Shown in pieces: positions 9,723-17,731 of a stretch of 64,000 nucleotides of DNA. The notes beneath the pieces are model-generated. The model had not been told where the DNA came from. It made no database searches and saw only the letters and a list, made by a program, of their open reading frames with translations. How positions within the stretch are numbered: position 1 is the stretch's first letter; each line of letters opens with the position of its first letter. Source of the stretch: an uncultured Faecalibacterium sp. Its GTDB lineage: Bacteria; Bacillota; Clostridia; Oscillospirales; Ruminococcaceae. The translations under genes were made by a program, and so were the position numbers. The stretch lies in assembly GCA_934525845.1 (NCBI GenBank), contig CAKSZS010000002.1, positions 109,617 through 173,616 of the forward strand, read 5' to 3'.

Positions 9723-10757
9723 TTAATAGGTTACGGTGATTTCCGGCTCCGCTTTGGGCCGGATCTCCCCGACGATCCTGGCCGGAAGCCCGGCCGTCTG
9801 CAATTTGGCTTCCAGTGCTTCGGCCTCCGCCGGGGCAACGGCCAGCAGCAGACCGCCGGAGGTCTGCGGGTCGAACAGCACCTCTTCCATCGCAAAGGGC
9901 ACGCCCTCGAACCGGACGAACGGCCCGGTGTGGTTGCGGTTTCGCTGTCCGGCAGCGGTATACAGGCAGTCGTCCGCCGCCTGCTCCGCGCCCGGAAGCA
10001 CCGGCACCGCCTTTGCGTCAATGATGCAGGACAGTTTGCCGCCCATCATTTCATGCAGGTGGCCCAAAAAGCTGAAGCCGGTCACATCGGTGGCGGCATG
10101 GACGGTATACTTCCGGCTGATCTCCGCCGCCGTTTTGTTCAGGGTCGTCATGGAAGCGATGGCTCCGGCCAGATGTTCCGGGGCAGCTTCCCCTACCCGG
10201 TTGGCCGTGCAGAGCAGGCCCACGCCCAGCGCCTTGGTCAGAATGAGCTTGTCGCCCGGCTGTCCGGCATCGTTGGTGTAGAGGTGGTGCGGATCCACCA
10301 GACCGGTCACCGAAAGGCCGTACTTGACCCCGGTGTCCGCGATGGAATGGCCCCCGGCCAGGATGCCCCCGGCCTCGGCGACCTTCTCCGCGCCGCCGCG
10401 CAGGATCTCGCCCAGTACATTCAGGTCCATATTTTCCGGGAAGCAGACCAGATTCAGGGCTGTTTTGACCTCGCCGCCCATGGCGTACACATCGCTCAGG
10501 GCGTTGGCCGCGGCGATCTGGCCAAAGGTATAAGGGTCGTCCACCATAGGCGGAAAAAAGTCCACCGTCTGCACCAGCGCCAGGTTCTCTGTGACCTGGT
10601 ACACGGCGGCATCGTCCCGGCTGTCGTAGCCTACCAGAAGGTTCGGGTCCTGTTCGCCCCGGGGCAGCTTTTCCAGAATGCGGCTCAGCACCCCGGCTCC
10701 CAGCTTGGCAGTGCATCCGCCGCCGGTGCAGAATACGATTTTTTCGTCTTTGCTCAT
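9723..10757 (-). CDS. selD: Selenide, water dikinase SelD
   Basis: SelD makes selenophosphate from selenide and ATP. The 344-residue protein has the glycine-rich N-terminus with catalytic Cys14 and Lys17 (FCTGGGCTAKLGAGV); this corresponds to Cys17/Lys20 of E. coli SelD, while the second, non-essential Cys (E. coli Cys19) is Ala here. The Asp-rich ATP/Mg sites (YDSRDDAAVY, VQTVDFFPPMVDDPYTFGQI) and AGGHSI are intact. It overlaps yqeC by 4 bases. No SelA, SelB or tRNA-Sec gene is in the window, so its product may serve the Mo hydroxylase cofactor, selenoproteins elsewhere, or both. Confidence 0.96.
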   Translation of the reverse strand: MSKDEKIVFCTGGGCTAKLGAGVLSRILEKLPRGEQDPNLLVGYDSRDDAAVYQVTENLALVQTVDFFPPMVDDPYTFGQIAAANALSDVYAMGGEVKTALNLVCFPENMDLNVLGEILRGGAEKVAEAGGILAGGHSIADTGVKYGLSVTGLVDPHHLYTNDAGQPGDKLILTKALGVGLLCTANRVGEAAPEHLAGAIASMTTLNKTAAEISRKYTVHAATDVTGFSFLGHLHEMMGGKLSCIIDAKAVPVLPGAEQAADDCLYTAAGQRNRNHTGPFVRFEGVPFAMEEVLFDPQTSGGLLLAVAPAEAEALEAKLQTAGLPARIVGEIRPKAEPEITVTY

Positions 10758-11461
10758 GCGCGTTCTCCTTCGTCAAAATGGGTCAGGACGCCGCGCACCC
10801 GATCTTGTTCCCACAAAATCTTGAGTGACTGCTTCCCAAGCAGTGTGCGTTCCGGCGTATCGGCCTGGTTCAGCACAACGCCAAACGCGCGGGTTCCGAC
10901 TCCCTTGCGCCCGCCCTGTCCGCAGGCCAGCAAGCGGGCCAGCAGGTCCGGGGTCAGGCAGGTCTCCGGCGGAACGCCCAGCAAAGCGCAGGCCAGTTCC
11001 GTCCGGAAACAGCACTCCTGCAAAGGACGGCCCAAGGCCGACAACCCGGCAACTGCCTGCACGATGTCGCTTTCCGGAAGAAGCACCGGTTCGTGCGCCG
11101 CCGGGACTTTGCAGGGCAGGCGCTTGGCCCCGTCCGCTTCCAGAAAGACCGCATCGGCCTGGTTCATCCAAATTTTCAGCTGTGCCTCCGGCGGCATGGT
11201 CATCTTGCCCTGCGAGGCCGGAGTCCCGACCACCGCATAGCTTCCCTGCGCCCAAAGCGCCTGCACCTGCGCATCCGTCTGTGCCCAGGTCCCGTTCTGC
11301 GGGCACTGGATGTGGGTGGTGGTGGACACCAGCACCCGCCAGCCCTTCCGGGCGCAGTGGGACGCCATGGCGTACAGCAGGGTCGTCTTTCCGCCGCCGC
11401 CCACCAGCGAGACTACATGGCCTTTTTCGGCCAGAAACGGGAACTCCTTCTCCGTGATCAT
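10754..11461 (-). CDS. yqeC: Selenium-dependent hydroxylase accessory protein YqeC
   Basis: A 235-residue YqeC-family protein with an N-terminal P-loop (SLVGGGGKTTLLYAMA) and an acidic ADAVFLEADGAKRLPCK segment, the family hallmark. It occurs only in clusters for selenium-dependent molybdenum hydroxylases; its role in cofactor selenation is inferred. It overlaps both the Mo subunit gene and selD by 4 bases, so it is translated as part of the same coupled operon. Confidence 0.92.
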   Translation of the reverse strand: MITEKEFPFLAEKGHVVSLVGGGGKTTLLYAMASHCARKGWRVLVSTTTHIQCPQNGTWAQTDAQVQALWAQGSYAVVGTPASQGKMTMPPEAQLKIWMNQADAVFLEADGAKRLPCKVPAAHEPVLLPESDIVQAVAGLSALGRPLQECCFRTELACALLGVPPETCLTPDLLARLLACGQGGRKGVGTRAFGVVLNQADTPERTLLGKQSLKILWEQDRVRGVLTHFDEGERA

Positions 11462-13749
11462 TTCTGCTGTTCCGCCACGGCCATGGCGATCTGTTCTGGT
11501 GTGATGGGCAGCTCATAGAACCGGGTGCCGATGGCGTTGTAGATGGCGTCCGAAATGGAGGGCAGCGGCGTGTTAATGACGATCTCGCCGATGGACTTTG
11601 CACCGAAGGGGCCGTTCGGTTCGTAGCTGTTCTCAAACTCCACGTTGATCCTGCCCACATCGGTGCGGGCGGGGATCTTATACTGGAAGAGGGAGTTTTC
11701 CTCCGGATAGCCCTTTTTGTCGTAGGTGATGTTCTCGGTCAGAGTCATGCCGATGCCCTGCAGCAAGCCGCCCTCGGCCTGCACGCGGGTCAGGTTCGGG
11801 TTGATGGGGGTGCCGCAGTCCACGCAGGCGTCAAACTCCAGCAGCTTCACCTCGCCGGTCTCGGTGTCCACTTCCACCTCGGCGGCACCGGCCATATACG
11901 GCGGAGGCGACAAGGGAGAGGTGTGGGTCTCGGTGGCTTCCAGCGGGACCATATGACCGAACTGGGACGCATAGGCCACCTCGGACAAGCTGACCTTTTT
12001 CGTCGGGTCGGCGCTCAAAAAGACCTCTTTGCCGTCGAACTCCACGGCATCCGCCGGGCAGTGCAGCAATTCTGCGCCCAATTTGCAGATCTGTTCCCGC
12101 AGCTTCAGGGCACACTTCTCGGTGGCCTTGCCGGTGACGTAGGTGGTGCTGGACGCATAGGAGCCGGAATCGTAGGGGGAAGTGTCGGTGTCAGCACCAA
12201 AAACTGTGATGTTGTCCAGCGGGCAGTCCAGCACTTCTGCCGCGATCTGCGCCAGGGTGGTGTCACAGCCGGTGCCCATGTCGGCGGCACCGATCAGCAG
12301 AGTGTAGAACCCGTCATCGTTCAGCTTCAGGGTGGCACTGCCCACGTCCATGCCGGAAATGCCGGAACCCTGCATCGCCATGCCCATGCCGACGGCCCGC
12401 ACCTTGCCGTTGCCCATATCGCGGGCCGGGTACTTGTGCTCCCAGTCGATCATTTCCCGCACCTTGACCAGGCACCGGTCCAGCGCACAGCTGGTGTTGA
12501 CCTCTCCATAGTAGGCGGGCATCACGTCGCCCTCCTGCACGGTGTTCTTCAGGCGCAGTGCAAAGGGGTCCATGTTCAGCTTATGAGCCAGCTCATTGAC
12601 GGCGGATTCCACCGCGAACAGACCCTGGGTCGCGCCGTAGCCGCGGTAGGCACCGGCGGACATATGGTTCGTGTAGACCACATCGCTGACGAAGCGGAAG
12701 GCTTCCGCCTTGCCGTACAGCGGGATGGACTTATGGCCGGACAGGCCCACGGTGGTGGGGCCGTGTTCGCCGTAAGCACCCGTGTTGGACAGGGTGTACA
12801 GGTCGATGCCCTTCACGATGCCGTCCCTGGTGGCGCCCAGACGGACGTGCATCTCCATCTCGTGGCGGGGCGAAGAAGCGATCTGGCTCTCCACCCGGCT
12901 GAAGATGATCTTGGAGGGCTTTTTGGTCTTCCAGGTCACGAACGCCGGGTAAACCTCGCTGACCGCCGTCTGCTTGGCACCAAAGCCGCCGCCAATGCGG
13001 GGCTTGGACACCCGCACCATGGTCTTGGGGATGTGCAGGGCGTTGGCGATGTTGCGGCGGGCATGGAAGACGATCTGGGTAGAGCTGAGGACGTTCAGCC
13101 GCCCGTAGGTGTCAATGGAACAATAGGTGCGGAAGGTCTCCATCATGGCCTGCTGGCAGGCTTTGGTGTGATACACATGGTCAATGACCACGTCACAGCC
13201 TGCCAGCACCGCGTCGATGTCGCCGGAGCCGCACTCGTCGTGAGCGCAGAGGTTGCGCTTGTTGTCCGCGCCCACCGGGCACAGGCTCTCCCAGTTATCC
13301 TCCGGGTGCACCAGAATGGGGTTGTCCTTGGCGGTGTGGTAGTCCAGCACCGGCTCCAGCACCTCGTACTCCACCTTGATGAGCTTCAGGGCCTTGTCCA
13401 CGCACTTGTCATCCTTACCGGCCACGATGGCCACCACGTCGCCCACAAAGCGGACATGGCGGTCAATGACCAGGCGGTCCCGGGGGCTGGCCTCGGGGTA
13501 GGTCTGACCGGCCTCGGTGTAGCGGGGCGCGTCCTGCGGCACATCTTCCCAGGTGTAAATGGCTTCAATGCCGGGCACCTTTTTTGCCACGGTGGTGTTG
13601 ATGGTCTTGACCATGGCGTTGGCGTGAGGGGACCGCAGCAGTTTGACGATGAGGCAGTCCTGCGGGATCACATCATCCATGTAGACCGGCTGGCCGGTGA
13701 CCAGCTGCATGGCGTCCTTTTTGCGGAACGGTTTGTTGATGGTATTCAT
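11458..13749 (-). CDS. xdhA: Molybdenum hydroxylase (xanthine dehydrogenase family), molybdopterin-binding subunit
   Basis: The 763-residue catalytic subunit of a xanthine-oxidase-family hydroxylase. It has the aldehyde oxidase a/b-hammerhead domain (about 1-125), then the Mo-binding region with RIGGGFGAKQ, the substrate-orienting arginine in AYRGYGATQG, and the C-terminal catalytic glutamate in GAKSIGEIVINTPLP. With FeS and FAD subunits and a purine-type permease beside it, xanthine or another purine is the likely substrate, though nicotinate-type substrates are not excluded. Operon membership with selD/yqeB/yqeC marks it as the selenium-dependent type (labile Se on Mo, not selenocysteine: no in-frame TGA). 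Confidence 0.93.
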   Translation of the reverse strand: MNTINKPFRKKDAMQLVTGQPVYMDDVIPQDCLIVKLLRSPHANAMVKTINTTVAKKVPGIEAIYTWEDVPQDAPRYTEAGQTYPEASPRDRLVIDRHVRFVGDVVAIVAGKDDKCVDKALKLIKVEYEVLEPVLDYHTAKDNPILVHPEDNWESLCPVGADNKRNLCAHDECGSGDIDAVLAGCDVVIDHVYHTKACQQAMMETFRTYCSIDTYGRLNVLSSTQIVFHARRNIANALHIPKTMVRVSKPRIGGGFGAKQTAVSEVYPAFVTWKTKKPSKIIFSRVESQIASSPRHEMEMHVRLGATRDGIVKGIDLYTLSNTGAYGEHGPTTVGLSGHKSIPLYGKAEAFRFVSDVVYTNHMSAGAYRGYGATQGLFAVESAVNELAHKLNMDPFALRLKNTVQEGDVMPAYYGEVNTSCALDRCLVKVREMIDWEHKYPARDMGNGKVRAVGMGMAMQGSGISGMDVGSATLKLNDDGFYTLLIGAADMGTGCDTTLAQIAAEVLDCPLDNITVFGADTDTSPYDSGSYASSTTYVTGKATEKCALKLREQICKLGAELLHCPADAVEFDGKEVFLSADPTKKVSLSEVAYASQFGHMVPLEATETHTSPLSPPPYMAGAAEVEVDTETGEVKLLEFDACVDCGTPINPNLTRVQAEGGLLQGIGMTLTENITYDKKGYPEENSLFQYKIPARTDVGRINVEFENSYEPNGPFGAKSIGEIVINTPLPSISDAIYNAIGTRFYELPITPEQIAMAVAEQQK

Positions 13750-14216
13750 TCAGCGGCCTCCTTCTGCTTTTTCCAGGCCAGAAAGTTCAGGATGCCGCGC
13801 AGCTGGCCTTCGTAGCCGGAGCAGCGGCAGAGGTTGCCCGAAAGGTATTCCTTGATCTCCTCCACGGAGGGATTCGGATTTTCCCGGAACAGGGCCAGGG
13901 CGTTCATGATGAAGCCCGGGTTGCAGAAGCCGCACTGCTCGGCACCCTGGTCGGCAATGAACCCGCCGAACTCTGCGGCTTCAGTCTGCAAGCCTTCCAG
14001 CGTGGTGACCTTATGGCCGCTGGCGCGGACCGCCAGCACCGAGCAGGACAGCACGGGATTGTCATCCAGAAAAACGGTGCAAAGGCCGCAGTTGGACGTC
14101 TCACAGCCGCGCTTGACGCTCTTGCAGCCCTGTGCGCGGACGAAATCAATGAGCAGGGTATCCGGGGCCACGTCAGCGGACACCCGGGTCCCATTCAAGG
14201 TCAGTGTGATCTGCAT
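13746..14216 (-). CDS. Molybdenum hydroxylase [2Fe-2S] subunit
   Basis: A 156-residue iron-sulfur subunit that passes electrons from Mo to FAD. The N-terminal ferredoxin-like domain has GCETSNCGLC (C-x4-C-x2-C) plus a fourth Cys in VLSC. The C-terminal helical domain has CGFC and CRC, forming the second 2Fe-2S site. It starts directly after the TAA of the FAD-subunit gene and overlaps the Mo-subunit gene by 4 bases. Confidence 0.95.
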   Translation of the reverse strand: MQITLTLNGTRVSADVAPDTLLIDFVRAQGCKSVKRGCETSNCGLCTVFLDDNPVLSCSVLAVRASGHKVTTLEGLQTEAAEFGGFIADQGAEQCGFCNPGFIMNALALFRENPNPSVEEIKEYLSGNLCRCSGYEGQLRGILNFLAWKKQKEAAE

Positions 14217-15020
14217 TTATGCTTCCTCCTGTGTGGTACGAGCTTCCAGTTCCAGCACCGCGCGTTTGACCAGAACGCCGGTCAGGTGGCGGCGGTACTC
14301 TGCACTGCCGCGCAGATTGGAGCCGGTCTGCACCTGTTCTTTCACCTGGGCGGACAGCGCCTTGGCTTTTTCAGCGGCGGGCAGGGCCGCGTCTGCTTCC
14401 GGCGTGAACAGCACTGCCCGGAGCGGACGTGCGCCGATGGCAAACCGGTAGCTGCCGTCGGCGGTCCGGGCGGCGGCGCAGGTCAGCACCGGAATATCGG
14501 TCTGGCTGTTGCGCACCGACTGGTAATGGTACTCCGCCGGGACTTTTTTCACGATCAGGCGCACCAGAATGTCCCGGTCGTAGGGGCGCTGGGCGTACTC
14601 GGTCAGCGGCACGATGCCGCCCTTGTACAGCTCCACCGAGCAGTCCATGGGCAAAAACAGGGTGAGCACATCGGAGAACCCGAACCGGCTGTAGATGCTG
14701 CCGCCCACGGTGGCCAGGTTGCGCAGCTGCACGCCCACGATGTGGCGCAAAGCCTCCTTCACGGCACCGTGTGTGTAGGCATCCAGGCCGGGGTGCTCTT
14801 CCAGCTGGCGCAGGGTCACCATGGCCCCGATGGAAAAGGCGTCCTCGGTCTCTTCGATGGTGTCCAGCCCCAGGCCGGACAAATCGATGGCCGTGCCGAC
14901 GTTGATGGTCTCCATCTTGAGCCAAATCATGCCGCCCAGCACGCGGTTGGGCTTTTTCTGGTTCAGCTGCCAGGCCTCTTCCAGACTTTCCGCCCGTTTA
15001 TAATCTCGGATCGTCATCAT
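14217..15020 (-). CDS. Molybdenum hydroxylase FAD-binding subunit
   Basis: A 267-residue subunit of the xanthine dehydrogenase family with the FAD-binding domain of molybdopterin dehydrogenases. The conserved LRNLATVGGSIYSRFGFSD segment contacts FAD, and a C-terminal CO-dehydrogenase-flavoprotein-type domain follows (SNLRGSAEYRRHLTGVLVKRA). It is the first gene of the ten-gene operon. AGAGGAA lies 8 nt upstream of the ATG at 15020, and a good promoter lies just before it. Confidence 0.94.
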   Translation of the reverse strand: MMTIRDYKRAESLEEAWQLNQKKPNRVLGGMIWLKMETINVGTAIDLSGLGLDTIEETEDAFSIGAMVTLRQLEEHPGLDAYTHGAVKEALRHIVGVQLRNLATVGGSIYSRFGFSDVLTLFLPMDCSVELYKGGIVPLTEYAQRPYDRDILVRLIVKKVPAEYHYQSVRNSQTDIPVLTCAAARTADGSYRFAIGARPLRAVLFTPEADAALPAAEKAKALSAQVKEQVQTGSNLRGSAEYRRHLTGVLVKRAVLELEARTTQEEA

Positions 15021-15056
15021 AATGCGGGTTCCTCTCTTTTTATTATTTGCTCTTTT

Positions 15057-15086
15057 ATTCTAGCACAGACACGGATTGTGTTTCAA
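15057..15086 (-). promoter_or_regulatory. Promoter of the selenium-hydroxylase operon
   Basis: On the minus strand, TTGAAA (15086-15081) and TAGAAT (15062-15057) are separated by 18 bp. It overlaps the oppositely directed mocA promoter, so the two may compete or share control. Confidence 0.75.
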
Positions 15087-15105
15087 TTGCAGAATGCGGT
15101 ATAAT
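15076..15105 (+). promoter_or_regulatory. Promoter of the mocA-like gene
   Basis: TTGTGT (15076-15081) and a perfect TATAAT (15100-15105) with an 18-bp spacer. It is divergent from, and interleaved with, the hydroxylase operon promoter. Confidence 0.75.
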
Positions 15106-15140
15106 AGGAGAAAATTTGCATCCGAAGGAGTGCTTCTTTC

Positions 15141-15773
15141 ATGGAAAACCCCAAGCCCATCGGCTGTGTCATCATGGCCTCCGGTCTGAGCCGCCGGTTC
15201 GGCTCCAACAAACTTGCGGCCCCGTTCTGCGGGCAGCCCCTGCTCTGCCGGGCCTTTTCCATCACGGACACGCCCCTGCTGGCTGCACGCATCGTGGTGA
15301 CCCGCTCGGCGGAGGTGCAGGAACTTTGCCGGGCACACGGCATCCCGGTGCTGCTGCACAGCCTGCCCGGCCGCAATGATACGGTGCGGCTGGGGCTGAC
15401 AGCCCTGCGGGCACAGCACCCTGGTCTGGCAGGCTGCATCTTTCTGCCCGGAGATCAGCCGCTGCTGCGGCGGGAAACACTGGAGCGGCTGATCTGTGCT
15501 TTTGGAGCCGTTGGGCAAAAAGAAACAGAACGGGAGATCTTCCGCCCTGGGTACTGGCCGGAACACGACCAGAATCCCGTTGTAGGAAGTCCCGTTCTGT
15601 TTGGAAGCGGCTATTTTGCCGAGCTGTGCGCTCTGCCGGAAGGCAAAGGCGGAAATGTCCTTCTCCGGAACCACCCGGAACATCTTCATGTCCTGCCCAT
15701 TGCAGACCCTGCGGAACTGCTGGATGCAGACACCCCCGATGCACTGGCCCGGCTGGAACGCCTTGCCCAATAA
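15141..15773 (+). CDS. mocA: MocA-like molybdenum cofactor nucleotidyltransferase
   Basis: A 210-residue NTP-transferase of the MobA/MocA family, which converts molybdopterin cofactor to its cytosine (or guanine) dinucleotide. The N-terminal nucleotide loop is CVIMASGLSRRFGSNKL, and the metal-binding segment is CIFLPGDQPLL. An AAGGAG precedes the ATG. It is divergent from the selenium hydroxylase operon. Xanthine-dehydrogenase-family enzymes of bacteria generally use the cytosine dinucleotide form, so CTP is the more likely substrate (inference). Confidence 0.88.
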   Translation: MENPKPIGCVIMASGLSRRFGSNKLAAPFCGQPLLCRAFSITDTPLLAARIVVTRSAEVQELCRAHGIPVLLHSLPGRNDTVRLGLTALRAQHPGLAGCIFLPGDQPLLRRETLERLICAFGAVGQKETEREIFRPGYWPEHDQNPVVGSPVLFGSGYFAELCALPEGKGGNVLLRNHPEHLHVLPIADPAELLDADTPDALARLERLAQ

Positions 15774-15776
15774 CGC

Positions 15777-17174
15777 TTAGTCTGCCTGATCGTTCTTGGG
15801 CAGCAGCACATTCAGCAGGATGGCGACAAAAGCAGCCGGAACGATGCCGGACTCGCCGCAGATGAGCTGGAAGGCCTGGGGTGCGTTGGCCAGGATGCCG
15901 CTGTTGGCACCCATGCCGTAGCCCACGCCCAGTGCCACCGACACGATGGTCAGGTTGCGCGGGGTCATCGGGTTCTTGGTGATGAGCTGAATGCCGCTGA
16001 CCACGATGGACGAGAACATCATAACGGCCGCGCCGCCCAGAACGGCCTGCGGCATGATGGAGATCAGGGCGCCCAGCTTGGGGATCAGGCCGCAGAGGAT
16101 CAGGAAGATGGCACCGGAAGCCAGCGCCATGCGGTTGACCACCTTGGTCATGGCCACCAGACCCACGTTCTGACTGAAGGAGGTGTTGGGCAGCACGCCG
16201 AACAGGGCCGCAAAAGAGGACCCCAGACCGTCGCAGATGACGCCGCCGGACAGTTCCTTGTCGGTGGGTTCGCGTTCCATGCCGCCCTCCATGACGCCGG
16301 AGATGTCGCCCACCGTCTCCACGGCCGTGACGATGAACATGATCAGCACGGGCAGGATGGCACGCATATCAAATACGACCTTGACCGGCATCAGCTTGGG
16401 GATGGCGAACCAGGAAGCCTGCGCCACCTTATCCCAGTTGAGCACCCAGGCCTTGGTGAACTCCACACCGTCGGCGGTGACGCCGGTGGTGGGCAGCACA
16501 AAGCCCATGATAAAAGCTGCCAGATAACCGGCCAGAATGCCGATGAGGATGGCGGAAGAGCTGAGGAAGCCGGTGGTCCAGTGCTTGAAGAACAGGATCA
16601 CTACCAGCACGAACAGGGCCAGCAGCAGGTTTTCCATGGAGCCGAAGTCCTTGGCGCTGTTGCCGCCGCCGAAGGAATTGATGCCCACCGAGATCAGGGA
16701 CAGACCGATGGACAGCACCACGGTGCCGGTGACCACCGGCGGGAAAAACTTGCGCAGCGGCTTCAGGAAGAAGCCCAGCACGCACTCAAAGATGCCGCCG
16801 ATGAGGGATGCGCCCATGATGGCGCCATAGGCCAGCACGCCGCCGCCCATGCTGCCGACAACACTGTTGAACACGCCGATGAAACCGGAGCTGGTGCCCA
16901 TGATGATGGGCACCCCGCCGCCGACGGGTCCGATGGTGAACAGCTGCACCAGAGTGACCACACCGGCCACGAACATGGCGCTCTGCAGCAGGGTGACCTG
17001 CAGGTCTGCAAACTCCCCGCCCGCAATGCCGCAGGCGCTGGTGATGATCAGCAGCGGGGTCAGGTTGCCCACGAACATGGCGCAGATGTGCTGCAAGCCC
17101 AGGGGGATGGCCTGCTTCAGAGACATCTTGGCATCAAATTGATAGGCCGCTTGTTCCAGCTTGACTTCCTTCAA
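15777..17174 (-). CDS. Nucleobase:cation symporter-2 family permease (xanthine/uracil type)
   Basis: A purine or pyrimidine permease of the NCS2 (UraA/XanQ) family, about 465 aa with roughly 12-14 transmembrane segments. It has the family motif QNVGLVAMTKVVNR and GTSSGFIG. The frame is open to 17243, but that codon lies inside the promoter -10. TTG at 17174 follows GGAGGAG at about 10 nt and is preferred; ATG 17126 is the other option. It lies beside the molybdenum hydroxylase operon but converges with mocA and has its own promoter, so it likely imports the hydroxylase's purine substrate (inference). Confidence 0.9.
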   Translation of the reverse strand: MKEVKLEQAAYQFDAKMSLKQAIPLGLQHICAMFVGNLTPLLIITSACGIAGGEFADLQVTLLQSAMFVAGVVTLVQLFTIGPVGGGVPIIMGTSSGFIGVFNSVVGSMGGGVLAYGAIMGASLIGGIFECVLGFFLKPLRKFFPPVVTGTVVLSIGLSLISVGINSFGGGNSAKDFGSMENLLLALFVLVVILFFKHWTTGFLSSSAILIGILAGYLAAFIMGFVLPTTGVTADGVEFTKAWVLNWDKVAQASWFAIPKLMPVKVVFDMRAILPVLIMFIVTAVETVGDISGVMEGGMEREPTDKELSGGVICDGLGSSFAALFGVLPNTSFSQNVGLVAMTKVVNRMALASGAIFLILCGLIPKLGALISIMPQAVLGGAAVMMFSSIVVSGIQLITKNPMTPRNLTIVSVALGVGYGMGANSGILANAPQAFQLICGESGIVPAAFVAILLNVLLPKNDQAD

Positions 17175-17502
17175 ATGTTCCACTCTCCTCCGTTTTGACA
17201 CGTTTCGATTTTTTTCGGATGCTTTGCAAAAAAGCGGATTCATTATAGCAAAGTTGGAAATTGTTGTAAATTAAGTATGACTTTTCCGTGAACGTGTTTG
17301 CCCCGCCAACCTGCAGTGTTTCTGGGGCAGATACAGCCAAAAGCAGGGGCCTGCGCCCGGGTCCGCCGTTTTTTCGCGGCCCGTTTCGCGCAGAATCCCC
17401 TGCTTTTTCGGCTGCATCGCTCCGTTTTTTGTGCGATACAGAAATTTTACAATTGTTTTCGGTGTCCGGGCACTTTTACCAGTTTCTTCCACCAAAGCCG
17501 GG
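17175..17502. other. Intergenic region with permease promoter and a large foldback
   Basis: A 328-base gap. It holds the NCS2 permease promoter (17242-17270) and, further right, a nested foldback at 17334-17414: AAAAGCAGGGG pairs with CCCCTGCTTTT, inside which CTGCGC pairs with GCGCAG, CGGG with CCCG and CCGC with GCGG. A smaller GCCCC/GGGGC hairpin lies at 17300-17328. No coding signal is seen. The foldback may end the azlCD-DUF1653 transcript or be a structured RNA. Confidence 0.6.
17242..17270 (-). promoter_or_regulatory. Promoter of the NCS2 permease gene
   Basis: On the minus strand, TTTACA (17270-17265) and a perfect TATAAT (17247-17242) with a 17-bp spacer. The leader to TTG 17174 is about 60 nt, too short for a purine riboswitch. 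Confidence 0.8.
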
Positions 17503-17730
17503 TCAGCGGGCATCCTCGCCGATGTAAACAAAGCGCGGCTGGGTCTTGCCGTCCCGGGTGACCAGCTCATTCCACATGGACACCGGGCGCACCCACAGAC
17601 CGCCCTCGCCGTACAGCGGCCGGTAGACCACCAGTTCCTCTTCGGTCTCACTGTGGCGTGCTACGCCCAGCACCTCGTATTCGTTGCCCTTGAAATGCCG
17701 GTAGCGGCCCGGCCGGATGGTCTCATGCAT
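17503..17730 (-). CDS. DUF1653 protein
   Basis: A 75-residue protein of the DUF1653 family (PGRYRHFKGNEYEVLGVARH, then LVVYRPLYGEGGLWVRP and FVYIG). The family is small, soluble and of unknown function. The open frame extends far upstream inside the reductase gene, but ATG 17730 has AAGGAG at 8 nt and begins at the family's usual N-terminus. It is the last gene of the azlC-azlD-reductase-DUF1653 series. Confidence 0.9.
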   Translation of the reverse strand: MHETIRPGRYRHFKGNEYEVLGVARHSETEEELVVYRPLYGEGGLWVRPVSMWNELVTRDGKTQPRFVYIGEDAR

Positions 17731-17731
17731 T

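Noticed and set aside
8916..11240. 774-codon plus-strand frame over selD/yedF
   Set aside because: Antisense to conserved, motif-bearing genes; no recognisable protein family.
11458..13749. Selenocysteine in the Mo subunit
   Set aside because: No in-frame TGA in the subunit; selenium in this family is a labile ligand, not selenocysteine.
17175..17241. Purine riboswitch before the NCS2 permease
   Set aside because: The leader between the predicted start and the TTG is about 60 nt and lacks the three-way junction core; too short.
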